Shown here in pieces: positions 35,236 to 46,639 of a stretch of 64,000 nt of DNA (positions are counted from its first letter, which is position 1; each line of letters starts with the position of its first letter). The notes below the pieces were generated by a model. That model was not told the origin of the DNA and made no database searches. It was given only the letters and a program-made list of their open reading frames with translations. The stretch is taken from assembly GCA_034509755.1 (NCBI GenBank), contig CM067547.1, positions 46,030,859 to 46,094,858 on the forward strand, read 5' to 3'. The DNA is from Anisodus tanguticus (taxonomy: Eukaryota > Streptophyta > Magnoliopsida > Solanales > Solanaceae). A program made the position numbers and the translations under genes.

Positions 35236-36955
35236 ATGGCATCGAAGAAGATCAACTCCAAATATGTTGTTGCTAAGGCAACTAATTCCAAGTTTTCCTC
35301 AGTGGAGAACATACTGGATACTACCATGGGAAGTTTGGGACCCGTCACTAGAAACAAAGCAAACTTGCTAGGACAACAACCATCTCAAGTATCGTCCGCA
35401 TCAGTTCCTGTCGTCTAACTTCAATCATCAAAGGGGGCAAGGTTCTTTCCGACTGAATTGGAAGAAGGAGAGAACATCGTTGCGATAGTTGAAAAGACGT
35501 TGGATCAGCTTAGCCCATTTCAAACTAAGAATCACAACATTCAAGACGATAACAATGTCTTGATCACCAGATCTGCCCCTACCATTCCACGTAACCTATT
35601 TCGCTCAAATTTCAGTTTAAGGGAAAATCCATGTTTTGCTCTGTCAACCACAACAGTTATCCAAGCAATGATGACTAACACCTCAACTGTTGAAGAATAG
35701 CTTGCAAGCTTGACGAAGGTGATTGGCGAGTTGACAGAATATGTACAAGATTAAGATAATCGCAAGTTGACAGACAAATTTGACAGTGTAATGGAAGGGG
35801 ATGAAGGTCATGCACCTGGAAAGCTTTCTATGGCACAAGAAAAAAAGACATGTCTACGAAGCAAGTACATATTGCTAAATAACTACAAGTATCCATTGAA
35901 GGATTAATTCCAATTCATCAATTGAAGGACTTCATTATGGGGACCATCAAAGACAAGTATGATGTTGCTGCCAAGTCTTCTGTTACATACGTCAAGCAAT
36001 ACACTTCAAGGATTGATGGGCTAAAGATGCCTGCAGGTTATCAACCTCCAAATTTTCAACAATTTGATGGTAAAAGAAATTCGAAGAAACATGTTGCACA
36101 TTTTGTCAAAACTTGCAATAATACTGGAACCTATCGGGATTATCTTGTTAAGCAATTTGTGCGCTCTTTGCAAGGCAATGCTTTTGACTGGTATACAGAT
36201 CTATAGGCTGGTTCCATTGATAGTTGGGACCAACTTTAATATGAATTTCTCAACCGCTTCTATACACAAGGTGTATTATAAGTATTTTTGAACTCACGAA
36301 TACACGTTAATGGAAGGGTGAACCCGTTATTGATTTCACCAATCGATGAAGGAATGTAAGCCTCAATTGCAAAGATAGACTTAGTCAGGCTTCTGGAATA
36401 GAAATGTGTATCTAAGGAATGCACTGGGACTTCTTTATATCCTACAAGGAATCAAGACCAAGTCATTTGAAGAATTAGCTACGAGTGCTCATGATATGGA
36501 GTTAAGCATGTTCTCAAATGGAAATCAAGGGCTGCCTATTTACGAGCATCGCAAAGGAAATGATAAATTAGAAGTGAAGAGAGGGGCCAAGTTTGTGCCA
36601 AAGTCTGACAGCAAAATGTCTATGAATGTTAATGTCGCGCCATTAAAGGTCACCATAAAGCTAAACAATAAGCAAAGTGTGAAGACTACGTATTTCCAAA
36701 GTAATGCTTGCAGAAAGCTAACTTTGAAGAAAATGCAAGCGAAAGAGTATCCATTCCTAGACTCAGATGTTCCAATAATATTTGAAGAACTCATTGCATT
36801 GAAACTTATTGACTTACCTAAAATGAAGCGGCCATATGAAGTTTGGAGGACTAATAATCCAAATTACTGCAAGTATCATCAGTTGATAGGTCACCCCATT
36901 GAAAGTGTTTCATCTTCAAAGAAAATGTCATGGACTTGGCCTGTGAAGTAAAGAT
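35236..36955 (+). pseudogene. Tat gag, degenerate
   Basis: Starts MASKKINSKYVVAKA at 35236, with VTRNKANLL and the Ser-rich tail. A second open part (35922-36206) holds the capsid-like gag domain: QYTSRIDGLKMPAGYQPPNF, FDGKRNSKKHVAHFV, FVRSLQGNAFDWYTDL. The last part (36406-36951) has KSFEELATSAHDMELS and YCKYHQLIGHPIE (zinc-finger-like Cys/His). Stops at 35416, 35698, 36204 and a frame change break it. Confidence 0.8.
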
Positions 36956-38670
36956 ATTGCTCAAAGATGAGAAGGAAAGCTCGAATCAAGTCTCTGTCAC
37001 ATTTGGTTCACTAGATCCCGTATTTTTTTGCAATTTTGCCGAAGTACATGGATGTGGAGATATTCTCACTGCATCACCACTAAAGATGATTAAATTTGGT
37101 CACTTCGACCCCATTGATATTAGAAAGATATTGCACCTTCCTATGATGAATGAAGTAATAGTGAAGGAGAAATATTTAGAAGAAAGGCGATCTCGAGATG
37201 ATCACACCGGTGATGAAGGATGGACTCTGGTGACTCAGCGGAAATGCTGCAAGACGAGCTTACGAAGAGAGTCAAGTAAATAAGTGACAAGATGAAAGAT
37301 GATGAAAAGACCCATGAAGCTGAGGGTAAAGAAGAATGTGAAGAAGTCAAAGATCGAGGAGACTCAATATCAAAAGTCACGTTGCCCGGTTACACAAGAG
37401 GAATTCTTGCCAAGCTGGTTTCGCAGCAAAATTTCTCACTATTTTACCAAGGCCTTATGTTGCAACATTGATGAAGAAGATATGAAAAAGGAAGATCCAA
37501 CGTTGTCTTTCACCTCTACTGCCCGAAAAGCTTACCGAGACTCTCTCTAAAAAAGTGGACGCTTGTGATGCAGAAATCACATTAACTAAAGATGATATTT
37601 TGTTAGGGGAAACATTGCATAATCGTCCTTTATATATAGTTGGCTTTGTGCGAGGGCAAAAGGTGAATAGAATTATGATTGATGAATAGAATTATGATGT
37701 GAGCTTGATGGAACTATTTGAATGCATGTGATCAATGCAAAGACCTCATATAATATTTTGTTAGGAAGGCCATGGATACACGAGAACAAAGTGATTCCAT
37801 CCACCTACCATCAGTGCTTTAAGTATTTTGAAGATGGGGTCCAAAAAAAGATAGTTGTTGATGATGAACCTTTCGCACAGATAGAAGCGTAATTTGCAGA
37901 TGGAAAATTCTATTTAAAGAATCATGTCTCCAAGGAGGTCAAAGTTGATAACTCCATTCCAGTCAAAATGATGGATATTGCAATGAAAGCTGATGTAGCA
38001 GTTGGGAAGGTGAAGATTATAGTTGAAAGAAATCAAGTACTTTCTGATATGAATAAGGTCCCGAAGATAAATATGGAATCTTCAAGTAAGAAAGTGACTC
38101 ATGTTCTTCAATATGTCCCAAAGGCAAAGAAGGTTGAAGGCCGATCTTCTAAGTCGCAGCATAATGTGGTAGGTGGGTTCAATTTTCCTATAAAGCAAAT
38201 TGATGCGATCAAGTCATCTACAAAATAGGTGGAAGACTTATCATATCATCCAACCACGATTCAAATGAATCACTTTCTAAAAAGCACATAGATGAAGGTT
38301 TTGACCCAAATGCCTACAAGTTATTGGCAAAAGTTAGATATAATCCCAATGAACCTTCCAAATTAGGGAAGCTCCCGCCAGAAGCAGTTGGAAAGGGAAA
38401 CCATGGCCTAAACCCTACTCAAAGGATGATGATAGAGAAAGGGTATGTTGTCAAACAATCGTGTGAAGATTTGGGTTATAAACAACCATCACCAATATGC
38501 ATCTCTATAAGAAGGGCAAGCAACAACTACATTACCAATAAAGAAGAGTATATAGTGTCCAACAAAAGGACTTCTGTGTTTGATCGACTTATTAACCCAA
38601 CTCTACGAACTTCTGTGTTTGATAGGTTGGGACCATTAAAAAAAGCAACACAAGAGCCAAAGAAATAATA
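36956..38670 (+). pseudogene. Tat protease and linker region, degenerate
   Basis: RPLYIVGFVRGQKVNRIMID (about 37624-37683) is the strand leading into the aspartic-protease active site. The expected Asp-Gly-Gly segment is missing: it is replaced by a 15-bp duplication gaatagaattatgat that also introduces stops. Downstream are linker phrases FADGKFYLKNH (37893), NPNEPSKLGKLPPEA (38342) and two copies of RTSVFDRL (38559-38630), all usual for Tat polyproteins before RT. Confidence 0.75.
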
Positions 38671-39025
38671 GAATGATGGAAACACCTATTTATGCTCAAA
38701 AGCAAAATATTTTTTAGGATTGCCCGAGTTTGATTCCTTCTAGAATGAGGCGTGAAATGAAACTTATAGTGTCATGTAGAGAGGTCCTCAAGGAAAAAAC
38801 ACATAATATAGTCTATACTAAGGAGCGTGATGAAGATGAGAAAAGTGTAGGATCATCATATCACATCGCTATCTAGGATGAGCAAAGTATCGTGCATCAT
38901 GTGAGAATTGAGGGAAATTATATTGATATTCACAAATGTCATCACATATATTTCAATTATGGTGATCCCCAAGAATATGAAGACGCCGAAGATGCACCGC
39001 CTGAGTTTAAAGAAGGGATAAGAAA

Positions 39026-39699
39026 ATGGTTGATGCATTAAAGGAAGTCAATCTTGGAACTGTTGAAGATCCAAGGCCCACATATGTAGTTTCTTCACTA
39101 AATGTTGATGAAGAGAACAAGTATATTGAGTTACTTATGGAGTTTAAAGATGTATTTTCTTTGAGTTACAAAGAGATGCCAGGATTAGACCCCAAAGTTG
39201 CAGTCCATCGTCTCACTGTAAAATGAGTGCTCGTCCTATTAAGCAAGCTCAATGTCACTTCAGACCTGAACTAGTTCCCATGATTAAATCTGAAGTCAAC
39301 AAGCTCATTGAGGTAGGTTTCATTAGTGAAGTCAAGTATCCCACGTGGATTTCAAGCATCGTGTTTGTTAGAAAGAAGAATGGCCAGATTCAAGTTTATG
39401 TTAACTTTAGGGATCTTAACAATGCATTCCCCAATGATGAATTTGCTCTTCCAATCACCGATATTATGATTGATGCTAAGACTGGATATGAGGAAATGTC
39501 TTTCATGGATGGTTCGTCTGGATACAATCAAGTTCGCATAGCACCAAAAGATGAAGAGCTTACTGCTTTCCGTACTCCTAAAGGTATATATTGCTACAAG
39601 GTAATGCATTTCGGTTTGAAGAATGCTGGTTCTACTTATCAATGAGCCATGTAGAATATTTTTTATGACATTCTTCATAAAAACTTTGAGTGTTATGTT
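39026..39699 (+). pseudogene. Tat reverse transcriptase, N-terminal part
   Basis: The open frame 39026-39226 has DPRPTYVVSSL and EFKDVFSLSYKEMPGLDP. The next, 39223-39645, has HFRPELVPMIKSEVNKL, VRKKNGQIQVYVNFRDLN, FMDGSSGYNQVRIAPKDE (first catalytic Asp region) and TAFRTPKGIYCYKVMHFGL. After a stop it reads into C-Y-V at 39691-39699, where the solo LTR interrupts the YVDD motif. The second half resumes at 43331. Confidence 0.88.
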
Positions 39700-40382
39700 T
39701 GTTGACACCCAATTTTGTCCCATCTTTTATGATTTTATTTGCAATTTTTAATATTTTTGACACTTTAAAACAATTTTAAAATATAGGCATACATATGTAT
39801 ATATATCATTATTATTAGTATTATTTGCATTTTTTTATTTGTCATTTGCATTTTTATATCACAAGCATACTTTTATCCTAATATTATATGTTATTTTTTA
39901 TTTTTTATTTTTCGCAAAACGGCATTGCATTTTTTTTTAATTTATTTAAGCATCAAGCATTTCGTAAATATTATATTTTATCATATTATCATCTTTACAA
40001 TTTATAAATTTTACAAAGCTTTCTTTTTATGTAATAAAACCCTTTTTATATTTTTTATCCATAATCCATTCATTTTCCAACCCAAAACAATTTCTACCCA
40101 AACTAAAACTCATTTCACCAAAGCCAAACCATCACCCATTTAATTCTACTTAACCCAAAATAATTCAACCCCCTATTCCCTAACCAAACCGGACCAGCCC
40201 AATACCCCAAACCCATTCCCTTTTATCCCCTTAACCCAAAACCACAAAACAATTTCCAAACCCAAAACAATTTCTACCCAAACCAAAACAAAAAACCCAA
40301 CCGATCGACCCACTGAGCCCAACCGGCCGACCCACAAGCCCAACCCCAAATTAAAACCCACAAGCCCAACCCCCAAATTAAA

Positions 40383-40402
40383 CCCCCCCCCCCCCCCCCC
40401 CC
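40383..40402 (+). repeat. Poly-C run
   Basis: About 20 consecutive C inside the solo LTR, followed closely by a run of A at 40437-40452. Length is a likely assembly or sequencing uncertainty. Confidence 0.8.
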
Positions 40403-40999
40403 ATTTGCCCAAAACCTAACAAAATCGCCTCCCCCCAAAAAAAAAAAAAAAACCTACACCCCTTCTCTTCAACCCCAAGCCGCCGCACACCCCATACCCC
40501 CCATACCCGACCGGTCACTTCGCCCACTGCCACCACCCACTCCCTGCCACCAACCCTGACACCACCACACCCCTCCCATCACTTCACCATACCCATACCC
40601 CTAAAATCCGCTTTCAAATTCAGAATTTTTTGCCTTTAATTCAAATTTCAAACTCGTTCTTAGGGGGAAAATCCACCTATAAATGCCCCATTGTTCTTCA
40701 TTTTGGGAGGGGATTTTTCGGGGAGAGAAAACAGATTTTCAAAGGATTTTTCGGAAGACTATTCCATATATACATAAAATATTTGTTGTGTTCGTGATTT
40801 TAAAGCATTTGCCTTCTTTGTTGTTCAAGATACAAGTCCGAAATAGGTCCAAGATTCGAAAGAAAGGAGGTGAGTTTCGTTCTTGAACTTGGGTTTTTTT
40901 TTAAATACTTCTATTCGTTTTTTTAAAACCGAGTCCGAAAATCGGTTTGCATTTTTGTTGTTCTTCACTGATTTCGGGTCGGGTCGACTTGGTTTGGGT

Positions 41000-41370
41000 A
41001 TTATTTTTAGAATTCTTGCATATTCATATTCCTGTATGTTGGTTATCTGAATTTGGTGAATATTTGATGTCGGGTTGAATCTCCAATTCGGGTCGGGTCG
41101 GGTCGGGTCGACCCGGTTTGAATTTCCAATTTTTTTGCATTGTTGCTGTTGTTGTTATTGGTTATCTGAAATTGATGGAATTATTTGATGTCGGGTTGAA
41201 TCTCCAATTCGGGTCGGGTCGACCCGATTTGGATTTTCCAAATTTTCTTGCATTGTTGCTGTTGTTATTGGTTATCTGGAATTGATGGAATTATTCGATG
41301 TCGGGTTGAATCTCCAATTAGGGTCGGGTCACTGATCCGGGTCGGGTCGACCCCGGTTTGGATTTTTCAA
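41000..41370 (+). repeat. About 120-bp tandem repeats with GGGTCGGGTCGACCCG cores
   Basis: Three successive units, each with 'ggttatctg(a/g)a', 'gatgtcgggttgaatctccaa', then a GGGTCGGGTCGACCC core that contains the 12-bp palindrome CGGGTCGACCCG (or a one-base variant). They lie downstream of the TATA box of the solo LTR. Confidence 0.8.
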
Positions 41371-42244
41371 ATCTCTTGCATTTCATGTCTTGTATATTGG
41401 TCATCTGAAAAAATAAAAAATATATAAAAAAAAATGTGTTTCGGGTTGCATCTGATTCGAGTCGGGTTGACCTGGTTTTGGCATATTTCCAGATTATGAC
41501 ATTTTTCATATCTGTTGCTGGTTATCTAAAAAAATCTGAATTTCTGATTTCATTCGGGTCGATGTTCATGATCCGGGCCGGATTTTTCCATAAATACTTC
41601 TTAATCCTGTTTCGGTTCCAACATTTCAGAATTTGGGTCGGATACTTTAATTGCTCTTTGCTCGTTTCTTTTCTTGTCTTATTGTTTTACTAATACCGCA
41701 TTAAGGCCGATGAAATTAACTTCGAAGCCGCGCTTTTCTTTCGTTTTGTTTCTCTGTTTTTTTTTAGCACTGTTTTAATTATCCGGGCAACGGATATCTC
41801 AATGTTTTACTATTTTTATTGTTTTTAATAAATATCGCGTCTTTTCGGGTACGCTTTCCATTTCAGTTCATCGCTCGGTTCCAAATTATTTTTTCGTTTT
41901 CTTGTTTTAAATTAAACACCGCACCTTTCAAACATTGCTTTCTGTTTCGAGTCCTTTGTTTCAACATTCAAATATCCGTTTTACTATTTTACTAGTTTAA
42001 ACTAAGCATCGTGTCTTTTCGGAAATTGCCTCTCTTATTGCTTGCTACTGCTGCTATCGCATCGCTATCTACTCGCTCTGCTACTATCGCTATGCTATGC
42101 TGCTTCTTCTTCTTTGTTTCGTTCCGATTTAATTTTTGATTTGAACACGATACTACACGGCCAATGAAAAATATCCGTCGATTTTGAGGCCTCCACAGTT
42201 GAAAAGACGGAAATATAACTTCTGGGCAATGATGAAGACTTAAA

Positions 42245-42445
42245 CCTTTTATTTCATCCGAGATCAACATGTTTAGTAGGCGAGGTGACTAAAATAACCA
42301 ACAAGTTATATATTCGCAGCCACGACGTGATTATAGTGATCTTTTCTATTTCACCCGAGAGACCAACACGTTTAGTAGGCGAGGCAATCAAAAAATAAAC
42401 CACATTAGTCATATGTTTGCAGCCACGACGTGATTGGAATGTTCT
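42245..42445 (+). repeat. About 100-bp tandem duplication inside the solo LTR
   Basis: 'tttagtaggcgagg' at 42270 and 42369 and 'gcagccacgacgtgatt' at 42317 and 42419 mark two diverged copies about 100 bp apart. Confidence 0.8.
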
Positions 42446-43330
42446 TTTCAAAATTTAAGTCTGAGCCCTCCGTGATCAAAACATCCATTGTTTTGAATAC
42501 GGATATGAAGTTATTTGTATTTAACTGTTTCTAACCGTTTGTTCTTGACAGCTTGCAGGGATTAAAGTAAATAAAGGCAGATTATTCCTCGGTGTTTATT
42601 TATTTTATTTCTTTCTTTAATTCAGCTTTTATCCCGTTTTGTATTGTAATATTATTTATCGTACTTATGTAACTATTGAAATGCTTAGAATAGGCAAACT
42701 TAGGATTAATTCATAGGGTAGTTTAAGATTTGAAACCCGTCGCTAGCTTATTTATTTGTAGGCTCGGTTAAATTCAAACTTAGAAACCCTCCGCTAGTTT
42801 ATTTATTTTAGGCTCGTCATACATATTTAAAATTTTCAAAACAAACTTTGATTATTTTCTATTCATTTTATTAATTGTACAACTAAAAAATGATTTTCAA
42901 AAATTACTCCTTTGGCATTACAAATTAATTGCTTTTCTCCTTATCATTATGCATACATGTACAAAATGCATCTCTTTCAAATTATTTGCAATATCCTTTC
43001 CTTAAAACTTCATACCTTTTAAAAACATGCATTTTCTTAGCAATAATTAACCTGAGTTTGACCGGATAACCGCAAGTTAGCGGATCTTAAAGGATGCCTA
43101 ACCCCTTCCCTTTAGGATAATAAAGAACCCTTACCTAGAATCTCGCTAGTTTCGCAGACCTTAAAATTGGAGTTACATTGCAGCATTTAGTTTAATATTT
43201 AGGTGTCCTAATTCACCATAAAAAATAATTAGGTGGCGACTCCTCAATTCTTTACCCAGGAATCACCGGAATAAGTCTGTGCTCCGCTTCCGACCTCTCG
43301 CGGGGGGTCGGGTCAAAATCGGGCGCGACA

Positions 43331-44060
43331 ATGTTGATGACTTGGTAGTGAAATCAAGAAAGATAAATGACCACTTGTAAGATTTGAGAATGGTGTTCGA
43401 ACGTCTGCGAAGATACCAAGTCAAAATGAATCCTTTAAAGTGTGTCTTTGGAGTTTCTTCTCGAAAGTTCCTCGACTTTATTGTTCGACGACGAGGTATT
43501 GAAATTGATCAATTTGAGGTAGATGCTATTTTGAAAATGCCCAAGCCTAAGGATATTCATGAGTTAAAAAGCTTGCAAGGAAAGTTGGCATATTTTAGGA
43601 GGTTCATTTCAAATCTTGTTGGGCAATGTTAACCATTCAGTCGTCTTATGAAGAAAGATGTCCATTTTGAATGGGACCAAGCTTGAACAATACCTTCAAG
43701 AGCATAAAATCTTATTTGATGAAGCCTTCAGTACTTGTACCTCCCATACCTGGAAAACCATTGATATTATATACTGAGGCACAAGAAAGGTCAGTAGGAG
43801 CACTTCTAGCCCAAGAAAATAATAAAGGGAAAGAAAATGCCCTTTATTACTTGAGTAGGATGATGACACCAAACGAGATGAAGTATTCACCTATCAAGAA
43901 GTTATGTCTGGCACTTGTATTCGCAATTCAGAAGATGAAGCATTACTTCCAAGCTCATGTTGTGCGACTCATCTCGAGAGCAAATCTTATCAAGTTTGTC
44001 ATGTCCAAACACATCCCACGTGATCGATTAGCAAGGTGGTACCACTAATTTCAGCAATTT
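43331..44060 (+). pseudogene. Tat RT C-terminal part and gypsy-type RNase H
   Basis: Starts with the second copy of the target duplication and reads V-D-D-L-VVKSRK, completing the YVDD motif. Then MVFERLRRYQVKMNPLKCVFGV (43390) and KSLQGKLAYFRRFI. RNase H: PLILYTEAQERSVGALLAQ (43758), NALYYLSRMM and LALVFAIQKMKHYF. A stop at 43630 and a one-base shift at about 43680 separate the two. Confidence 0.88.
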
Positions 44061-44189
44061 GAAATTGTGTATATCTCTCAAAAGGCAGTAAAAGGACAAG
44101 TGCTAGAAGACTTCTTGGCCAGCCATCCAATTCCACATGGCTGGTAGTTATCCGATGAGCTACCTGATGAAGATGCAATTCTTATAGAA

Positions 44190-44625
44190 ATTCAGCCTCC
44201 TTAGAAGATGTACTTTGATGGCATTGCACATTGTGAAGGAGCTGGTACTAGAGTAGTGTTTGTCACTTCTTATGGGGAAGTCCTACCATACTCTTTCACC
44301 CTAACGTAACACTGCTCCAATAATGTCGCTGAATATCAAGTACTCATATTTGGGCTTGAGATGGCTGTTGATATGAAATAATTACAGCTACAATTTTTTG
44401 GAGATTCCAAGTTGGTGATCAATCAAGTCTTGGGTAGTTATGAAGTCAAGAAACCAGAGTTGCTTCCATATCGCAACTATGCTCAGAAATTGATAGGTTG
44501 TCTTGGAGAGGTGACTATTCAACATGTTCCTAGAAAGGAAAATAAGAAAGTTGATGCATTAGCAACTTTGGCTTCTGCATTAGTATTTCCTGATCAAATG
44601 CAAGTCATTGTTTTCCAAAGATGAG
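44190..44625 (+). pseudogene. Second, archaeal-type RNase H of the Tat element
   Basis: MYFDGIAHCEGAGTRVV at 44211, NNVAEYQVLIFGLEMA at 44321 and FFGDSKLVINQVLG at 44397 carry the Asp-Glu-Asp pattern of the additional RNase H that marks Tat elements. It ends RKENKKVDALATLAS (44533-44577). Stops at about 44308 and 44379. Confidence 0.85.
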
Positions 44626-44639
44626 TAGCACCTCCACCA

Positions 44640-46145
44640 AATGATATTGAAGAAAAAGTTGAGCATGTCATTGTCACTTCGGATGTGGAAATTGAAGAAT
44701 GGCGACAACCAATAATTGATTACTTGTGTTATGGGATATTACCAGAAACTCTTTAAAGGAAAACAAAAATCTGATGGCGAGCACCTCGCTTCCTTTATTA
44801 TAAGGATACACTATACAGACGATCATTCGATGGAGTACTCTTACATTTGGGGCAGATGAGTCCATTCAAAGCCATGCAAAAGGCACATTCTGGAGTATGT
44901 GGGGCACATCAATTTGGGCCAAAACATCATTTTCATATAAAAAGAATGGGGTAAAAAGAGAAGCCCGGTGCACTAAGCTCCCGCTATGCGCTCGGTCCGG
45001 GGAAGGGCCGGACCATAAGGGTCTGTTGTACGCAATAATACCCTGCATTTGCCAGAGGTTGTTTCCACGGCTTAAACCTATGACATCCTGGTCACATGGC
45101 AACAACTTTACCAGTTACTCCATCGCTCTCCTTCATAAAAAGAATGGGGTGTTATTGGATAACTATGGTAAAGGATTGCTTGGATTACGCTCGAAGGTGT
45201 AAAGCTTGTCAAATCCATGCTAATTTCATACATCAACCACCGAAAGTATTGCACCCAACAGTTGCTTCATTGCCATTTGAAGCTTGGGGTTTAGATGTTG
45301 TTGGGCCATTGCCAAATTCTTTTAGGGGACATTTGTATGTTCTGGCCGTAACTAATTACTTCTCAAAATAGGCAGAAGTTGTTTCACTTAAAGAAGTAAA
45401 GAATGAGAATGTGACAAATTTCATTCGAGTTAACATTAGCTACCGTTTTGGTATTTCTTGATATATTTTGAATGACAATGGTAAGCCATTTGATAACAAG
45501 TTGATGACCAAGATTTGTGACCTTTTTGGCTTCAAGCAACGTAACTCCTCTATGTATTATGTTGCTACCAATGGCCTCGCTGAAGCATTTAATAAGACAT
45601 TCTGCAATTTGTAAAAGAAAGTTGTCTCCAAATCTAAGAGAGATTGGCATAAGAGAATGGAAGAAGCTCGTTAGGTGTACAGGACCACCTATCTCACACT
45701 AACGCAAGCGACTCCTTATTCTCTTATTTATGGAGTTGAAGCAGTCCTACCACTTGAGCGTCAAATTCCAAATTCCATCATTGCGGCTTGTTATTCAAGA
45801 AGGACTCACAGATGAAGAAAATGCTAGGTTACGCCTTGAAGAATTGAAGGCTCTCAATGAAAAGAGGCTAGAAGCTCAACAAAGTCTGGAATGCTATCAA
45901 TCTCGTTTGTCTCAATCATTCAATAAGAGGGTTCGCCTTAGATGATTCCAAGTGGGTGATCAACTTCTTGTTGTAAGAAGACCCATTATTACTTCTCGAC
46001 GATCTAGAATCAAGTTCTCTGCTAAATAGGACGGGACATATGTTGTGCAAGAAGTATGCTCAAGTGGCGCTTACAAGCTTGTTGACTTAGAAGGTTTGTG
46101 GATTTGCCCCATCAATGGGAAATTCATGAAGAGGTACTATCCTTG
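44640..46145 (+). pseudogene. Tat integrase, interrupted by a SINE
   Basis: The zinc-binding region lies on either side of the SINE: AHSGVCGAHQFGPK (44881-44925), then KRMGCYW and CKACQIHANFIHQPP (45141-45241). The core has PFEAWGLDVVGPLP (Asp, 45275), ILNDNGKPFDN (second Asp, 45468) and NGLAEAFNKTFCNL (Glu, 45571). The C-terminal part QATPYSLIYGVEAVLPLE is at 45706; GAYKLVDLEGLW...NGKFMKRYY ends at 46143. Stops at 45369, 45460, 45613 and 45673 inactivate it. Confidence 0.88.
44953..45134 (-). mobile_element. Au-type SINE, 182 bp, reverse orientation
   Basis: On the minus strand the element begins with a tRNA-like promoter (A-box-like tggagtaactgg; B-box-like ggtttaagcc). It continues with the conserved SINE body ('tgcagggta', 'ggtccggcccttccccggac', 'gcatagcgggagcttagtgc'), ending in a T run. 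This matches the plant Au SINE as I know it. The 16-bp duplication ATAAAAAGAATGGGGT is exact on both sides (44937-44952, 45135-45150). Pol III-transcribed, non-coding and dependent on LINE machinery. Confidence 0.92.
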
Positions 46146-46615
46146 AAGAAGAAACACAGCGCTCCTTAAGGCACGAGCATAAACTGCTTATACACCCCTA
46201 GCCCGCAACAGTATAAACTGTGCATGGCCCAAAATTTTGGTGATTGAATTGAGTTGATCAAACTATCGAATAAATTGTCTCAATATTGAGAGAGTTTAAT
46301 ACGCCAATTACAAGTGAAGGATATAAAGAAGCAATCGTTATAAAAGTTATCCCAAGCCATGGTATTAATGAGAAGAAAGAGTTGTTGTTAAGTTGTTCTG
46401 AATGTCCCTATCAAGTTGGAAGAATCGCTTCATTACAGACGATACCGATAAATAATCATGAGTATCCATCCAACTTGAATTGAGCATCTATACTTGGCAT
46501 GCTTATAATATGTTTATTGTGTCATACCGTTCACAATTATGAAGCTTCTAACTCAAGATATGAATTTTTCAGCAATAGTGCACAAAGTTGATGAACAACG
46601 TTTAAGAGAGATTTG
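46146..46615 (+). other. Tat 3' untranslated region, truncated
   Basis: Follows the integrase. No ORF of note and no similarity to the left LTR of this element. It ends at the copia-2 fragment, near 'ggggcctaacac'. Confidence 0.5.
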
Positions 46616-46639
46616 GGGCCTAACACAATGGTATTAGTG

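Larger units (their letters stand above)
39700..43330 (+). mobile_element. Solo LTR, 3,631 bp, Ogre/Tat class
   Basis: Starts TGTTGACACCC and ends GGGCGCGACA, with the identical 5-bp duplication ATGTT on both sides (39695-39699, 43331-43335). No PBS-gag-pol interior, so this is a solo LTR left by recombination. The large size and the 'aattaggtggcgactcc' tail suggest an Ogre/Tat-type element. It contains a TATA box (ctataaatgcccc at about 40676), a 20-base or longer C run (about 40383-40402), GGGTCGGGTCGACCCG repeats (41080-41360), and two tandem duplications (42245-42445, 42725-42820). Confidence 0.9.
34415..46615 (+). mobile_element. Tat-lineage Ty3/gypsy retrotransposon, decayed, with two insertions
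   Basis: A Tat element by its domain order: gag, protease region, RT, gypsy RNase H, a second archaeal-type RNase H, and integrase. It is split by a solo LTR (39700-43330) and a SINE (44953-45134). A left LTR/leader with TATA and PBS-like sequence is present. I find no matching 3' LTR: sequence after the integrase (46150-46610) does not resemble 34415-35160, so the right end is truncated where copia-2 begins. All coding segments carry stops. Confidence 0.88.

Noticed and set aside
40173..40412. 79-aa Gly/Val-rich minus-strand ORF
   Set aside because: Low-complexity C/A-rich LTR DNA with a poly-C run; no domain.
39700..43330. Complete retrotransposon instead of solo LTR
   Set aside because: No PBS, gag, pol, PPT or second LTR copy could be found between the two target duplications.
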